Positions 8,688 through 18,671 of a DNA stretch of 64,000 nt are shown in pieces. A program made the translations under genes and the position numbers. Each line of letters starts with the position of its first letter. The stretch's first letter is position 1. The notes beneath the pieces are model-generated. The model saw nothing but the letters and a program-made list of their open reading frames with translations. It did not search any database and was not told the origin of the DNA. Source of the DNA: Dasania sp. GY-MA-18 (GTDB lineage Bacteria; Pseudomonadota; Gammaproteobacteria; Pseudomonadales; Dasaniaceae); NCBI RefSeq assembly GCF_024734385.1, contig NZ_JANHAP010000015.1, forward strand, positions 1 through 64,000, in the 5' to 3' direction.

Positions 8688-9480
8688 GTAAAAACTCTTG
8701 TTTATAATCTAAATATTGTTGTGAGCGCGGGTATAAGTTTTTTAAAGCCAAACCATAACTGGATATGGCATGCTTATCGTCAAACTGCTTGGCTAAACGC
8801 GCGCCTAGTAACAACGCAGTAGCCGATTTCGATTTAACCTTGCTGCCATAGCTGTCGTAATAACGCTGCGATAGCGCAAACTGCCCTAGGCGATAATAAA
8901 CATCAGCCATTTGTAAAATAAGTGCAGGGTGATGTCTGTCGCTCATTAAATAAGCGGTGCGAAAACTTTGCTCGGCATCTTCGTAGCGCATCATGGAGTA
9001 GTAACAGCGCCCCAAATTAATAAAGGCCGTTTGACGGCGCTCATACAAAGTATCCTTTACTACCACTTCTAACTGCTCAGCGGCTTCGCTATAACGCTGT
9101 AAGGTGTATAAAAACGAAGCGTAGTTCAACCTGGCCCGTGATAGTGATCGATCCAAGTCTATGGCTTCTTTAAAATGTTTTTCAGCGCGTTCGAATTCAC
9201 CGGTATTTTGGAATACCAGAGCCAGTGCCTCATGCACTTCCGCCGAGTCTTCGTCCAGCTCTAGGGCATTTTTTAAATGTCTCTTCGCCAGCTCCCATTT
9301 GCGCTCTGAGATATAACGCTTGGCGAGTTGAATACTGTACTCCAGTGCTTTTTTATCATCCGTTTTTTCGGTAAACATGCCGGTTTCGGTGGTAACACAA
9401 CCCACTAGCAACAATGCCAAAAGCGTATGCGTGATAACACTGCGAATAATGACTAAGGTTTTATTATTATCTGTATTCAT
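8677..9480 (-). CDS. pilW: Type IV pilus biogenesis/stability lipoprotein PilW (PilF)
   Basis: A 267-residue outer membrane lipoprotein that pilots the PilQ secretin. It has a signal peptide with lipobox LVGC (Cys28), then about six tetratricopeptide repeats from residue 45 onward (AKRYISERKWELAKRHLKNA, HEALALVFQNTGEFERAEKH and later units). The position between rlmN and rodZ is the conserved one. It overlaps rodZ by 11 bp. It implies type IV pili in this organism, though no other pil gene is in the window. Confidence 0.88.
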   Translation of the reverse strand: MNTDNNKTLVIIRSVITHTLLALLLVGCVTTETGMFTEKTDDKKALEYSIQLAKRYISERKWELAKRHLKNALELDEDSAEVHEALALVFQNTGEFERAEKHFKEAIDLDRSLSRARLNYASFLYTLQRYSEAAEQLEVVVKDTLYERRQTAFINLGRCYYSMMRYEDAEQSFRTAYLMSDRHHPALILQMADVYYRLGQFALSQRYYDSYGSKVKSKSATALLLGARLAKQFDDKHAISSYGLALKNLYPRSQQYLDYKQEFLHGS

Positions 9481-9492
9481 AGTATTTTTTGC

Positions 9493-10680
9493 TTAATTAA
9501 TAATTCTGACCGGCGCTTCTTCATTGGCTAAACTCGCCTTGTAGCGTTCGCTACGTTTGGTGCGATCGGCCACCTGCCCCACTAGTTGCCCACAGGCGGC
9601 GTCTATATCATCGCCGCGGGTAGTTCTAACTGTAGTCACAAAACCGGCATCAGTCATTACTTGCCAAAAACGCTGTATGGCGTTTTTGCTAGGACGCTGA
9701 TAATCCGACTGCGGAAACGGGTTAAAGGGAATTAAATTCACCTTACAGGGGAAATCTTTTAATACTATGGCCAGTTCTTTGGCCTGTTCCACGCTGTCGT
9801 TAATGCCAGCCATTAGAGTGTACTCTATAGTCACCACCCTATGGGTATCAGTTTGCTTGGCTATATATCGACGGCAGGCGTCCAATAAAGTTTCAATATT
9901 GTATTTGCGATTAATGGGCACTAGCTCATTGCGCAATTCATCATTGGGGGCGTGCAATGAAATGGCCAGTGAAGCGGTACAAACATCACCCAGCTTATCC
10001 AGCGCAGGCACTACCCCTGAGGTACTTAGGGTCACGCGGCGCTTAGAAATGCCGTAACCCAAGTCATCCATCATTAAATTAACAGCAGCCACTACATTAT
10101 CGAAGTTAAGCAGCGGCTCGCCCATGCCCATCATCACCACATTGGTGACTACGCGTTTTTCGGTAGAGGGAAAGGCATCGTAAGATTTTATTGCCAACCA
10201 GACCTGGCCTATGATTTCAGCGGCGGTTAAATCGCGCTGAAAGCCCTGTTTGCCGGTGGAGCAAAAGCTGCAATCCAGGCTGCAACCTACCTGTGATGAA
10301 ACGCAGAGGGTAGCTCTGTCGCCATCGGGAATTAATACAGTCTCAACTAAACCGCCACCCTCAACGCGTATGGCCCATTTACGGGTACCGTCTTTAGAGT
10401 CGGCTTGCGTGACTATTTCGGGGGGGCGTACTTCCGCGCAGGCTTTTAAGCGTTCGCGGAAGACTTTGCTGATATCGGTCATGGCATCAAAATCATTGAT
10501 GCCACGGTGGTGTATCCACTTCATCATTTGCTGGGCGCGAAAAGGCTTTTCGCCCATGGATAACAAAAACTCTGTCATCTGCGCACGGGATAAGCCCAGC
10601 AAATTAATCTTGGCCTGCTCAGGCTCAGCACCCGCTTTGGCACTAGCATCGACAACTACAGGCGTTACAGATTCAGACAT
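9493..10680 (-). CDS. rlmN: Dual-specificity 23S rRNA/tRNA C2-adenine methyltransferase RlmN
   Basis: A radical SAM enzyme that methylates A2503 of 23S rRNA and A37 of some tRNAs. The cluster motif [11 protein letters not shown] lies near residue 125, with [12 protein letters not shown] after it and the C-terminal catalytic Cys in DIDAACGQL near 360. I place the start at ATG 10680 (395 residues, MSESVTPVV) with GAGTGG upstream; the frame opens 15 bp earlier at TTG 10695, which is less likely. The N terminus is a little longer than in E. coli. It follows ndk in the conserved order. Confidence 0.95.
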   Translation of the reverse strand: MSESVTPVVVDASAKAGAEPEQAKINLLGLSRAQMTEFLLSMGEKPFRAQQMMKWIHHRGINDFDAMTDISKVFRERLKACAEVRPPEIVTQADSKDGTRKWAIRVEGGGLVETVLIPDGDRATLCVSSQVGCSLDCSFCSTGKQGFQRDLTAAEIIGQVWLAIKSYDAFPSTEKRVVTNVVMMGMGEPLLNFDNVVAAVNLMMDDLGYGISKRRVTLSTSGVVPALDKLGDVCTASLAISLHAPNDELRNELVPINRKYNIETLLDACRRYIAKQTDTHRVVTIEYTLMAGINDSVEQAKELAIVLKDFPCKVNLIPFNPFPQSDYQRPSKNAIQRFWQVMTDAGFVTTVRTTRGDDIDAACGQLVGQVADRTKRSERYKASLANEEAPVRIIN

Positions 10681-10711
10681 GGTTACACCACTCAATATTA
10701 GCTAAACCGGC

Positions 10712-11140
10712 TTAAGCGCGGTCGCAAATGTCGCTAGCTGCGAAGAAGTAAGCAATTTCGCGTGCTGCTGATTCAGGCGCATCAGAACCGTGTACGGCGT
10801 TAGCGTCTATAGATTCAGCGAAGTCAGCGCGTATAGTGCCCGCTTCTGCTTCTTGAGGGTTAGTAGCACCCATCAACTCACGGTTTTTTAATACTGCATT
10901 TTCGCCTTCTAACACTTGCACCATTACGGGGCCAGAAGTCATAAATTCGATTAAAGCGGGGAAGAAAGGACGACCTTTATGCTCGGCGTAAAAGCCTTCT
11001 GCTTGCTCGCGGCTTAAACGCAACATTTTTGATGCAACCACTTTTAAGCCATTCTTTTCAAAACGGCTGTATATTTCACCAATGACGTTTTTAGCTACGG
11101 CGTCTGGTTTTACGATAGAGAAAGTACGTTCTAGTGCCAT
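10712..11140 (-). CDS. ndk: Nucleoside diphosphate kinase
   Basis: A 142-residue enzyme that transfers the gamma phosphate from ATP to other nucleoside diphosphates through a phosphohistidine. The start [18 protein letters not shown] is the canonical N terminus. The active-site histidine is in [13 protein letters not shown] near residue 117. ATG 11140 is chosen because GGGAGG sits 5 bp upstream; an in-frame codon 30 bp further up lacks this. Length matches the family. It separates the suf cluster from rlmN, as ndk follows the isc cluster in Pseudomonas. Confidence 0.97.
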   Translation of the reverse strand: MALERTFSIVKPDAVAKNVIGEIYSRFEKNGLKVVASKMLRLSREQAEGFYAEHKGRPFFPALIEFMTSGPVMVQVLEGENAVLKNRELMGATNPQEAEAGTIRADFAESIDANAVHGSDAPESAAREIAYFFAASDICDRA

Positions 11141-11327
11141 TAAGGCCTCCCAAATATTCAATAAGAACAATCAATAATAAAGCTGTGGGCCAGCATCCGG
11201 CCGGGCCCAATAATAAAGCCCGCAGATTATACGCGGATTTGCCAGTGATTAGTATGCAAAGCCCGCTATAAATAGGGCTTAAATAGGAAAAAGCAGCCAC
11301 CAGAGCGACTGCCATCAAGACCAACGC

Positions 11328-11744
11328 CTATGCGGCTACTGTCGCCTTGGCTATCGCTTGAATTTTGGCCACGATAGCTCTTAAACCGTTGCCTCTAGTG
11401 GGGCTTAAGTGGCGCTCTAAATCCAACTTTTGGAAATAGCTATCCACGTCAAAAGCTACTATGTCTTCGGGGCTTTTACCCGAATAGGCCGCCATCACCA
11501 CTGCCAGCAGGCCACGCACAATATGGGCGTCGCTATCGACCACAAAATGCAGTACATCGTCCTGCAAATCCACATCTATCCACACGCTGCTTTGGCAACC
11601 CTTGACCAGACGCTCGGGGGTACGCAGGCTCTCATCCATAGCCGGCAGGGCCTTGCCTAAATCGATGATGTACTTGTAGCGCTCTTCCCAATCATCGAAG
11701 AATTCCAAGTCCTCTAAAATTTCATCTGTACTGGGCAAAGCCAT
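11328..11744 (-). CDS. sufE: SufE, cysteine desulfurase sulfur acceptor
   Basis: A protein of about 138 residues that takes the persulfide sulfur from SufS and passes it to SufB. The active cysteine is in VKGCQSSVW, near residue 52. The core DDWEERYKYIIDLGKALP is typical. ATG 11744 (MALPSTDEIL) is preferred over the frame opening at 11780, because family members start here and AAGAGTG precedes it. It is the last gene of the iscR-suf run, about 70 bp after sufT and 190 bp before ndk. Confidence 0.93.
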   Translation of the reverse strand: MALPSTDEILEDLEFFDDWEERYKYIIDLGKALPAMDESLRTPERLVKGCQSSVWIDVDLQDDVLHFVVDSDAHIVRGLLAVVMAAYSGKSPEDIVAFDVDSYFQKLDLERHLSPTRGNGLRAIVAKIQAIAKATVAA

Positions 11745-11812
11745 AACTACACTCTTACATTGACATTTAGCGCCTAGCATAAGCGCTTGTTATTACAGGG
11801 GTTTTCAGGTTA

Positions 11813-12346
11813 CTAGAAAAACATACCGGTTTCTAGCTGGGCCTCTTCCGACATCATTTCTTTGGACCAGGGCGGATCAAACACCAGCTCCACATTGACG
11901 GTTTTCACATTAGGCACGATGGCGACGCGATATTCCACATCCCCCACCAATACCGGCCCCATGCCACAACCGGGGGCGGTTAGGGTCATTTGTATATCGA
12001 CTCGGCCTGCCTCTTGATCAATGCTCACGCCGTAGACCAAGCCCAATGACAGCAGGCTCACGGGTATCTCAGGGTCAAAAATACTGTCCAACGCCTGCCA
12101 CACATAATCTTCGTTAATCAGGCCAGAGCCATCGTCTTCAAAGTGCAACTGCTCGGGCTCATAGCCTATGGCTGAGGCATCAGTGCCATCTATGCGCAGC
12201 ATATTGCCCTGCCAGGTTACTGTGTAATTACCACCTAGGGTTTGGTTAATGGTAACAAACTGGCCGCCGGGGATAATCACCTTGTCACCAGAAGGCACAC
12301 GTCGCGCGGGGCAATCGTGCTTGGTGACTGTCATGTTTTGTTGCAT
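11813..12346 (-). CDS. sufT: SufT, Fe-S assembly factor (DUF59/MIP18 family)
   Basis: A 177-residue protein. The N-terminal part (to about residue 75) is a small beta-rich region typical of SufT. The C-terminal DUF59/MIP18 domain has LDSIFDPEIPVSLLSLGLVY and LTAPGCGMGP, with the reactive cysteine, and ends in VELVFDPPWSKEMMSEEA. SufT acts in Fe-S cluster maturation or transfer to target proteins. It lies between sufA and sufE in the same orientation, which supports the call over the related PaaD and ApbC-fused forms. Confidence 0.9.
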   Translation of the reverse strand: MQQNMTVTKHDCPARRVPSGDKVIIPGGQFVTINQTLGGNYTVTWQGNMLRIDGTDASAIGYEPEQLHFEDDGSGLINEDYVWQALDSIFDPEIPVSLLSLGLVYGVSIDQEAGRVDIQMTLTAPGCGMGPVLVGDVEYRVAIVPNVKTVNVELVFDPPWSKEMMSEEAQLETGMFF

Positions 12347-12379
12347 AGGGCTATAACCTGAACTTGAACCTGAAAACGC

Positions 12380-12739
12380 TTACTCGCTAACGCTAAAGCT
12401 TTCGCCGCAGCCACACTCGGCAACAACATTGGGATTGTTAAACTTAACCACCTGATTGACCCCCTCGGTTACTAGGTCTATCTCAGTGCCACGCAATAAG
12501 GCTAGTGCCTTGCCATCTACCGCCAAGGTAATCGCATCCGCAGGGGTTAATATCTCATCCCCTTCTTGTGGTCCGTCCACCAAGTCCAATACATAGGCGT
12601 AACCGGTACAACCACTGGTTTTGGTGCTTAAACGGATAATCTTGTCGCCAGCTTGGGCTATTTTTTGGCCAAAGTGCTGGGCCGCAGCGGCTGTCATCGT
12701 CACCGCCTGCGCATTGGGATCAAAACTCGCTACTGTCAT
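12380..12739 (-). CDS. sufA: SufA-type A-type Fe-S carrier
   Basis: A 119-residue HesB/IscA-family protein that carries iron-sulfur clusters from the SufBCD scaffold to targets. The three conserved cysteines are present: SGCTGYAYV near residue 44 and AECGCGESF near 110. By sequence alone it could equally be called IscA; its place directly after sufS makes SufA the better name. The RBS region AGGTGAGTGGAGAG precedes ATG 12739. Confidence 0.9.
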   Translation of the reverse strand: MTVASFDPNAQAVTMTAAAAQHFGQKIAQAGDKIIRLSTKTSGCTGYAYVLDLVDGPQEGDEILTPADAITLAVDGKALALLRGTEIDLVTEGVNQVVKFNNPNVVAECGCGESFSVSE

Positions 12740-12765
12740 TTCATCTCTCCACTCACCTTTTTTTA

Positions 12766-13986
12766 TTAGGCGAGCATCATTTTAACCTTGCTTAAACCGG
12801 CGAACAGGGCGTCCACTTCAGCCAAGGTGTTGTATATAGAAAACGAAGCCCTAGCTGTACCCGGCACACCTAAGCGCCCCATTAAAGGCTCGGCGCAGTG
12901 ATGGCCGGTGCGTATGGCTATGCCCTGCCTATCCAGTAAAAACCCTATGTCTGCCGGGTGCCCGGCATCCATTACAAAGCTGAGCACACCCATTTTCTGC
13001 TGAGCGCTACCCACTATGCGTAAACCTTCAAAAGCTTCGGCCTGCTCGGTGGCACTGGCTAGCAGGGCCGCCTCGTGTGCGGCCAGTGCGGCCATATCTA
13101 AAGCCATAAACCAGCGTATTGCCTCACCGGTAGCAATCACCCCGGCTATATGGGGTGTGCCAGCCTCTAGGCGATAGGGCAATACATTCCACTGCGCGTC
13201 CTGGTAGCTGACCGAGCTAATCATCTCGCCGCCCACCTGCCATACTGGCCAGCTCGCTAATAGCTCCTGCCTGCCCCACAACACGCCCACCCCAGTGGGG
13301 CCAAAAAGCTTATGAGCGGAGAAAGCGTAAAAATCGCAGCCTAACTCCTGCACATTAACCGGGCCGTGCGCTATACCCTGGGCACCATCTACCAACACCA
13401 AGGCATTAACTGCCTTGGCCTTAGCGATTAGACTTTTAATCGGGTTTAAGGTGCCCAAAGCATTAGACACCTGCGGAAAGGCGACAAACTTGGTATTGCT
13501 ATTAAGCAACTGCTCGTAGGCATCCAGCATTAACTCACCGGCGTCATTAATGGGCGCGATTTTTAAGCTCGCCCCTGCCCGCTTACAAGCCTGCTGCCAA
13601 GTAATTAGATTGGCGTGGTGCTCCATCTCGGTCACCAACACTTCATCACCGGGCTTAAGCATTTGCCCTAAACCATTGGCGACGATATTGATGGCTTCGG
13701 TGGTGCCCCCCGTCCAGATAACTTCTTCCCGCGCGTTGGCCTGTAAAAACTCGGCCACGGTATCGCGTGCGCCCTCGTATAAACGGGTAGCCTCATCGGC
13801 CAAGCGGTGAGCGCCACGGTGCACATTAGAGTTACAAGTGCTGTAGTAATTAACTATGGCGTCTATGACACACTGCGGCTTTTGCGTGGTGGCGGCATTA
13901 TCTAAATAAACCAGCGGCTGACCATCAATTTGTCGCGACAAAATAGGAAACTGCTCACGTATGGCATTTACATCAAAACTCATCAT
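12766..13986 (-). CDS. sufS: SufS, group II cysteine desulfurase
   Basis: A 406-residue PLP enzyme that removes sulfur from cysteine for the SUF pathway. It has TTEAINIVANG near residue 95, the PLP lysine in FSAHKLFGPTG near 226, and the catalytic cysteine in RTGHHCAEPLM near 365 with the short group II loop. Length is normal. It lies 10 bp after sufD and 26 bp before sufA. Its partner SufE is encoded in the same run. A second, group I desulfurase is at the head of the cluster. Confidence 0.96.
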   Translation of the reverse strand: MMSFDVNAIREQFPILSRQIDGQPLVYLDNAATTQKPQCVIDAIVNYYSTCNSNVHRGAHRLADEATRLYEGARDTVAEFLQANAREEVIWTGGTTEAINIVANGLGQMLKPGDEVLVTEMEHHANLITWQQACKRAGASLKIAPINDAGELMLDAYEQLLNSNTKFVAFPQVSNALGTLNPIKSLIAKAKAVNALVLVDGAQGIAHGPVNVQELGCDFYAFSAHKLFGPTGVGVLWGRQELLASWPVWQVGGEMISSVSYQDAQWNVLPYRLEAGTPHIAGVIATGEAIRWFMALDMAALAAHEAALLASATEQAEAFEGLRIVGSAQQKMGVLSFVMDAGHPADIGFLLDRQGIAIRTGHHCAEPLMGRLGVPGTARASFSIYNTLAEVDALFAGLSKVKMMLA

Positions 13987-13996
13987 CGCGGCCTGT

Positions 13997-15253
13997 TTAG
14001 TTTACTTCCATTTTGGCAAAGCGCTGGCGCAATTGCGGGCGCAACCATTCTGCCAATGCAGCATTGGGCATTTGATCAACCAATTCATTAATAAAACCAA
14101 AGTTGAGCATCACCTGCGCCTGCGCGCGATCAACACCGCGCGACTGCATATAGTACAGGGCTTTTTTATCTATCTCGGCAATGGTGGCACCGTGAGCACA
14201 GCGCACATCATCGGCGTAAATTTCTAGCTCGGGCTTGGTGTTAATCACAGCTTTGTTAGACATTAACAAATTGCGATTATTTAATTCTGCCAAGGTTTTT
14301 TGCGCATCGCGGTGTATATGTATACGGCCATTAAACACGGCTGTTGCACTATCACCCACTATGCCACGCACGTTTTCTTCGGTAGTGCCGTGGGGCTGAG
14401 CGTGTTCTATGGTGCTGTGCAAATCAAATAACTCTTCGCCATCCAATAAGTAAATAGCATTGAGTTTGGCAAAGGCGTGCTCGCCACCGTGAGTTACATC
14501 TACATCCAACCGCGACAGGCTGCTACCAAAACCAACCAAAGTGCTGTTGAGCTGTGAACGGTTAGCCAACTGAAAATGGCTACCCCCTACACTCATGGCC
14601 TTATCGGTTTGCAGGGCAAATCGGTAGTGCTCTAGGCTGGCGTCGTCGGCTATATCATATTCAGCAAAGGCGGTGTTAAAACTATAGGCATCGCCTATGG
14701 TTTGCTCTACCACGGTTAGCGAGGCTTGTTGCGCCACACGCACCAGCACCCGGTTATGCGCTTCGGCATTTTCGCTAAGTTGATTAACAATGCGCACCGG
14801 CGCCGTAATCTTCGCACTCGCTGCTACATCTATAATCACACCCTCGGTGGCTAAGGCATCGTTAACCAAACCAAATAAATGGCGGCTGGGCTTGATGGCC
14901 GCAAAGGCCTGCAAAGCCCAAGTTTTATCAGCCTCACTCACGTCTGCTAGCTGGGTAATGTGTAAGCCTTGTGGCAAGTTCGCAGTGGATTGCTCGGCAG
15001 CAAAACGACCATTAATAAAAACCAAGTCTATAGATTCTAAGCCAGCAATTGCCGTTACCGCCGCCTCGACATCAGCCGGTGCTGCAAACTGGGCGTTTTC
15101 CACCGCTCTTAAAGGGGTGTACTTCCACGCCTCGGTTTTACGATTAGGCCATTTGGCATCACGCAACAAAGCCAGTGACTGTTCACGCTTGGGGCTAAGC
15201 CAGTCATCAACAGACTGGGCTCGGCTCAATACTGTATTTAACCACTCACTCAT
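13997..15253 (-). CDS. sufD: SufD, Fe-S scaffold subunit
   Basis: A 418-residue SufBD-family protein and partner of SufB in the SufBC2D scaffold. The C-terminal beta-helix core contains AVFNGRIHIHRDAQKTLAE, NTKPELEIYADDVRCAHGAT and YYMQSRGVDRAQAQVML. The histidine in CAHGAT is at the site linked to cluster assembly. It overlaps sufC by 4 bp (ATGA), which suggests translational coupling. Length is typical. Confidence 0.95.
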   Translation of the reverse strand: MSEWLNTVLSRAQSVDDWLSPKREQSLALLRDAKWPNRKTEAWKYTPLRAVENAQFAAPADVEAAVTAIAGLESIDLVFINGRFAAEQSTANLPQGLHITQLADVSEADKTWALQAFAAIKPSRHLFGLVNDALATEGVIIDVAASAKITAPVRIVNQLSENAEAHNRVLVRVAQQASLTVVEQTIGDAYSFNTAFAEYDIADDASLEHYRFALQTDKAMSVGGSHFQLANRSQLNSTLVGFGSSLSRLDVDVTHGGEHAFAKLNAIYLLDGEELFDLHSTIEHAQPHGTTEENVRGIVGDSATAVFNGRIHIHRDAQKTLAELNNRNLLMSNKAVINTKPELEIYADDVRCAHGATIAEIDKKALYYMQSRGVDRAQAQVMLNFGFINELVDQMPNAALAEWLRPQLRQRFAKMEVN

Positions 15254-16023
15254 ACTTGTAAACCTTCGGCATCATCTTCTGGCTGTTTGTTTAACCAAGC
15301 ATAACCCTGCTCTTCCAGCTCTAAAGCTAAAGAAGCATCGCCACTTTTCACAATTTTGCCGTCGGATAATACGTGTACAAAATCAGGCTTAATATAATCC
15401 AGTAAGCGCTGATAGTGAGTTACTACTATAAAACCGCGGTCGGGTGAGCGTAAGCTGTTCACCCCTTTGGCTACCACTTGCAGGGCATCTATATCCAAGC
15501 CTGAGTCAGACTCATCCAAGATGCATAACTTGGGCTGTAGCAATAACATTTGTAAAATTTCGTTGCGTTTTTTCTCGCCGCCGGAGAAACCTTCATTCAC
15601 GCCGCGCTTTAAAAACTCTATAGGCAGGTTTACTTGTTTGCTGGCTTCTCTGGCCATTTTTAAAAACTCGGCTGAGCTTAGCGCCTCTTCACCACGGGCT
15701 TCACGCTGCGCATCCACAGCTGCCTTTAAAAATTCCAAGTTGCTTACACCGGGAATTTCCACGGGGTACTGAAAGGCTAAAAACAAACCGGCTTTGGCGC
15801 GCTCTTCTATATCCATATCCAACAGGTCAGCGCCCTGTAAGCTGGCACTACCGTCTTGTACGCTATAACCTTCACGGCCAGACAGCACATAACCCAAGGT
15901 ACTTTTACCGGCACCGTTAGGTCCCATAATGGCATGAACTTCGCCAGGCTTAACCTCAAGGTTTAAGCCTTTAAGAATTTGCTTTTCTTCAACACTGGCA
16001 TGTAAATTTTTAATTGATAACAT
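15250..16023 (-). CDS. sufC: SufC, Fe-S assembly ATPase
   Basis: An ABC-type ATPase subunit of the SufBC2D scaffold, about 257 residues. Walker A is MGPNGAGKSTLGYVL, the signature motif is GFSGGEKKRNEI, Walker B is LCILDESDSGLDID, and the H-loop is VTHYQRLLDYI. ATG 16023 (MLSIKNLHA) is chosen because AGGA lies 6 bp upstream; earlier in-frame starts at 16029 and 16071 lack this spacing. The stop overlaps the sufD start by 4 bp. Confidence 0.96.
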   Translation of the reverse strand: MLSIKNLHASVEEKQILKGLNLEVKPGEVHAIMGPNGAGKSTLGYVLSGREGYSVQDGSASLQGADLLDMDIEERAKAGLFLAFQYPVEIPGVSNLEFLKAAVDAQREARGEEALSSAEFLKMAREASKQVNLPIEFLKRGVNEGFSGGEKKRNEILQMLLLQPKLCILDESDSGLDIDALQVVAKGVNSLRSPDRGFIVVTHYQRLLDYIKPDFVHVLSDGKIVKSGDASLALELEEQGYAWLNKQPEDDAEGLQV

Positions 16024-16051
16024 TGTCATTCCTAAATCTGTAATAAGCGGC

Positions 16052-17488
16052 TTAACCCACCGAACCTTCAAGGCTAATCTCTAATAACTTGCCCGCCTCT
16101 ACAGCGAACTCCATAGGCAATTCTTTAAATACTTCTTTGCAAAAACCATTAACTATCATGGACACCGCTTTCTCGGCATCTAGGCCGCGCTGCTGGCATA
16201 AAAACATTTGATCATCACTCACCTTAGAGGTGGTCGCCTCATGCTCTACGATGGCGGTGGGATTGCGGCTTTCCACATAGGGAAAGGTGTGCGCGCCGCA
16301 CTTATCACCAATTAACAGCGAGTCACACTGGGTAAAATTACGCGCGCCTTCTGCACCGGGGTTCATGCGCACTAAACCGCGGTAACTATTGTTACTGCGC
16401 CCCGCCGAAATACCTTTAGAGATAATGGTGGACTTAGTATTTTTACCCAGATGTATCATCTTGGTACCTGTATCGGCTTGCTGCATGCCGCGGGTTAAGG
16501 CCACTGAGTAAAACTCACCTACGCTATTATCGCCGCGTAAAATACAGCTGGGGTATTTCCAGGTTACTGCCGAACCGGTCTCTACTTGAGTCCAAGAAAT
16601 TTTGGCATTTTTATGGCAAACTCCGCGCTTGGTTACAAAGTTATAAATACCACCCTTGCCCTCTTCATCACCGGGGTACCAGTTTTGCACGGTAGAGTAT
16701 TTGATTTCGGCATCGTCTAAGCAAACCAACTCCACCACCGCGGCGTGCAATTGATTTTCATCGCGCTGCGGCGCAGTACAACCCTCTAGGTAACTTACAT
16801 GGCTACCTTCATCGGCAATAATCAAGGTACGCTCAAACTGACCGGTGTTCATTTCGTTAATGCGGAAGTAGGTCGATAACTCCATGGGGCAGCGTGTGCC
16901 TTTGGGTATGTACACAAAAGAACCGTCAGTAAATACAGCGCAGTTTAAGGCGGCAAAGTAATTATCTTTTTGCGGCACCACACTGCCTAAGTATTTTTTA
17001 ACCAGCTCGGGGTATTCCTGTATGGCTTCAGAGATGGGGCAAAAGATAACGCCCGACTCGGCCAGTTTTTCGCGAAAGGTGGTGATTACAGAAACCGAAT
17101 CATAAACCACATCCACCGCCACACCGGCCAGCATTTGCTGCTCTAATAAAGGTATGCCTAATTTCTCGTAGGTAGCCAGCAACTCTGGATCCACATCATC
17201 CAAAGACTTGGGCCTATCGGCCAAGCTTTTAGGGGCGGAGTAGTAGGAGATAGCCTGAAAATCTATCTTGGGATATTGCACATGCGCCCAGTCTGGCTCT
17301 TCCATTTCCAACCAACTGGCATAGGCTTTTAGACGCCACTCTAGCATCCACTCGGGCTCTTTTTTCATCGCCGAGATACGACGAATCACATCCTCGTTTA
17401 AACCCGGTGCAAAGGTTTCTGACTCTATGTCGGAAACAAAACCCGCTTCGTATTCGCGCGCTAACGCTCTGTTAATTTCTTCAGTCAT
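16052..17488 (-). CDS. sufB: SufB, Fe-S scaffold subunit
   Basis: A 478-residue core scaffold of the SUF system. It has the family N terminus ([20 protein letters not shown]), [36 protein letters not shown] and the C-terminal [20 protein letters not shown]. The cysteine proposed to accept sulfur and bind the cluster is in [20 protein letters not shown] and the surrounding core (CGAHTFPYV). Length is standard. It follows the iscS-like gene after 17 bp and precedes sufC. Confidence 0.97.
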   Translation of the reverse strand: MTEEINRALAREYEAGFVSDIESETFAPGLNEDVIRRISAMKKEPEWMLEWRLKAYASWLEMEEPDWAHVQYPKIDFQAISYYSAPKSLADRPKSLDDVDPELLATYEKLGIPLLEQQMLAGVAVDVVYDSVSVITTFREKLAESGVIFCPISEAIQEYPELVKKYLGSVVPQKDNYFAALNCAVFTDGSFVYIPKGTRCPMELSTYFRINEMNTGQFERTLIIADEGSHVSYLEGCTAPQRDENQLHAAVVELVCLDDAEIKYSTVQNWYPGDEEGKGGIYNFVTKRGVCHKNAKISWTQVETGSAVTWKYPSCILRGDNSVGEFYSVALTRGMQQADTGTKMIHLGKNTKSTIISKGISAGRSNNSYRGLVRMNPGAEGARNFTQCDSLLIGDKCGAHTFPYVESRNPTAIVEHEATTSKVSDDQMFLCQQRGLDAEKAVSMIVNGFCKEVFKELPMEFAVEAGKLLEISLEGSVG

Positions 17489-17505
17489 AATACTTCTCTA
17501 TAGCT

Positions 17506-18669
17506 CTAGGCCGCTAGTAAGCTGCCAACCACTTGCCGAATATGGGCAATGGCTCGCTCTATATCGTCGCTGCGGGTATAACGCCCCACCGACAAACGCA
17601 ATGAGCTATGTGCATCTGCATCACTTAAGCCCATTGCCGCTAATACATAAGATGGTTCCATAGAGGCCGAGGTACAGGCCGAGCCAGAGGAAACCGCTAA
17701 TTCGCGCAGGGATAGCAATAATGTTTCGCCATCCACCCCCGCAAAACACACATTTAAATGGCTGGGGCTAACCTGCTCAGCACTGCCATTGCGACGCACG
17801 CCGGGCAAATCACTAATGCCCTGCCACAGCTGGTCACGCAATTGCGCTAGCTGCTGCTGATCATCGCTAAGACGCTGCTTGGCAATTTTAGCCGCCTCGC
17901 CCATGCCCACTAATTGATGGGTAGCCAATGTGCCCGAGCGCAAGCCGCGCTCATGGCCACCGCCGTGAATAATGGGGGCAACCGCACCCTGCTGCAGCGC
18001 ACGCTTCACATATAAAGCGCCCACACCCTTGGGGCCATAAAATTTATGAGCCGACAAACTCAGCATATCTGCGCCCAAGCTGGCGATACTAATATCCAGC
18101 TTACCCGCCGACTGCGCCGCATCTACATGCAGCAGCACCTCGGCGGCACGGCAAACGCCCGCTATTGCCGCAATGGGGTTAATAACCCCGGTTTCATTGT
18201 TCACATGCATCAGGCTGACTAAGCGTGTATCCGGCCTTAAGGCCTGCTGTACTTGTTGCGGATCTATATAGCCTTGGGCATTGGGTGTTAGCCAACTGAC
18301 CGCCACGCCTTTTGATTCCAGCCATTTAACCGGATCGATTACGGCTTTGTGCTCTATTACCGAGCTAATAATATGGCCGCTATAAACCCCGCCTTCACTC
18401 GCGGCTTCAAACACCCCCTTAATGGCGAGATTATTTGATTCAGTGGCGCCGCTGGTCCAGACAATTTCACGGGCATCCACGGCCAATAAATCGGCCACAT
18501 GACGCCTGGCGATCTCTACCTGCTCCTCGGCCTTCCAGCCATAAACATGGGAACGCGAGGCAGGGTTGGCAAAGATGCCATCCATAGTTAAGCAGCGGCT
18601 CATGGCCTCGGCGACTTGTTCGTCTACCGGCGAGCTCGCGGCGTAATCTAGGTAAATCGGGGCACTCAT
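17506..18669 (-). CDS. iscS: IscS-type (group I) cysteine desulfurase
   Basis: A 387-residue PLP enzyme that forms a protein persulfide from cysteine. It has IYLDYAASSPVDEQVAEAM at the start, the PLP lysine in LSLSAHKFYGPKG near residue 206, and the mobile-loop cysteine in VSSGSACTSASMEPS near 327. The extended loop marks group I (IscS/NifS), unlike SufS further down. It lies 2 bp after iscR. No iscU, hscAB or fdx accompanies it. A role in tRNA thiolation as well as Fe-S assembly is likely but inferred. Confidence 0.9.
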   Translation of the reverse strand: MSAPIYLDYAASSPVDEQVAEAMSRCLTMDGIFANPASRSHVYGWKAEEQVEIARRHVADLLAVDAREIVWTSGATESNNLAIKGVFEAASEGGVYSGHIISSVIEHKAVIDPVKWLESKGVAVSWLTPNAQGYIDPQQVQQALRPDTRLVSLMHVNNETGVINPIAAIAGVCRAAEVLLHVDAAQSAGKLDISIASLGADMLSLSAHKFYGPKGVGALYVKRALQQGAVAPIIHGGGHERGLRSGTLATHQLVGMGEAAKIAKQRLSDDQQQLAQLRDQLWQGISDLPGVRRNGSAEQVSPSHLNVCFAGVDGETLLLSLRELAVSSGSACTSASMEPSYVLAAMGLSDADAHSSLRLSVGRYTRSDDIERAIAHIRQVVGSLLAA

Positions 18670-18671
18670 GC

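Noticed and set aside
11091-11324. Minus-strand open frame of 77 codons overlapping the ndk start
   Set aside because: It overlaps the strongly supported ndk start and RBS in another frame; its hydrophobic look comes from the intergenic sequence.
12766-18669. Redundant duplicate cysteine desulfurases from a recent duplication
   Set aside because: The two proteins belong to different groups (long-loop group I and short-loop group II) with different active-site motifs, so they are not recent copies of one another.
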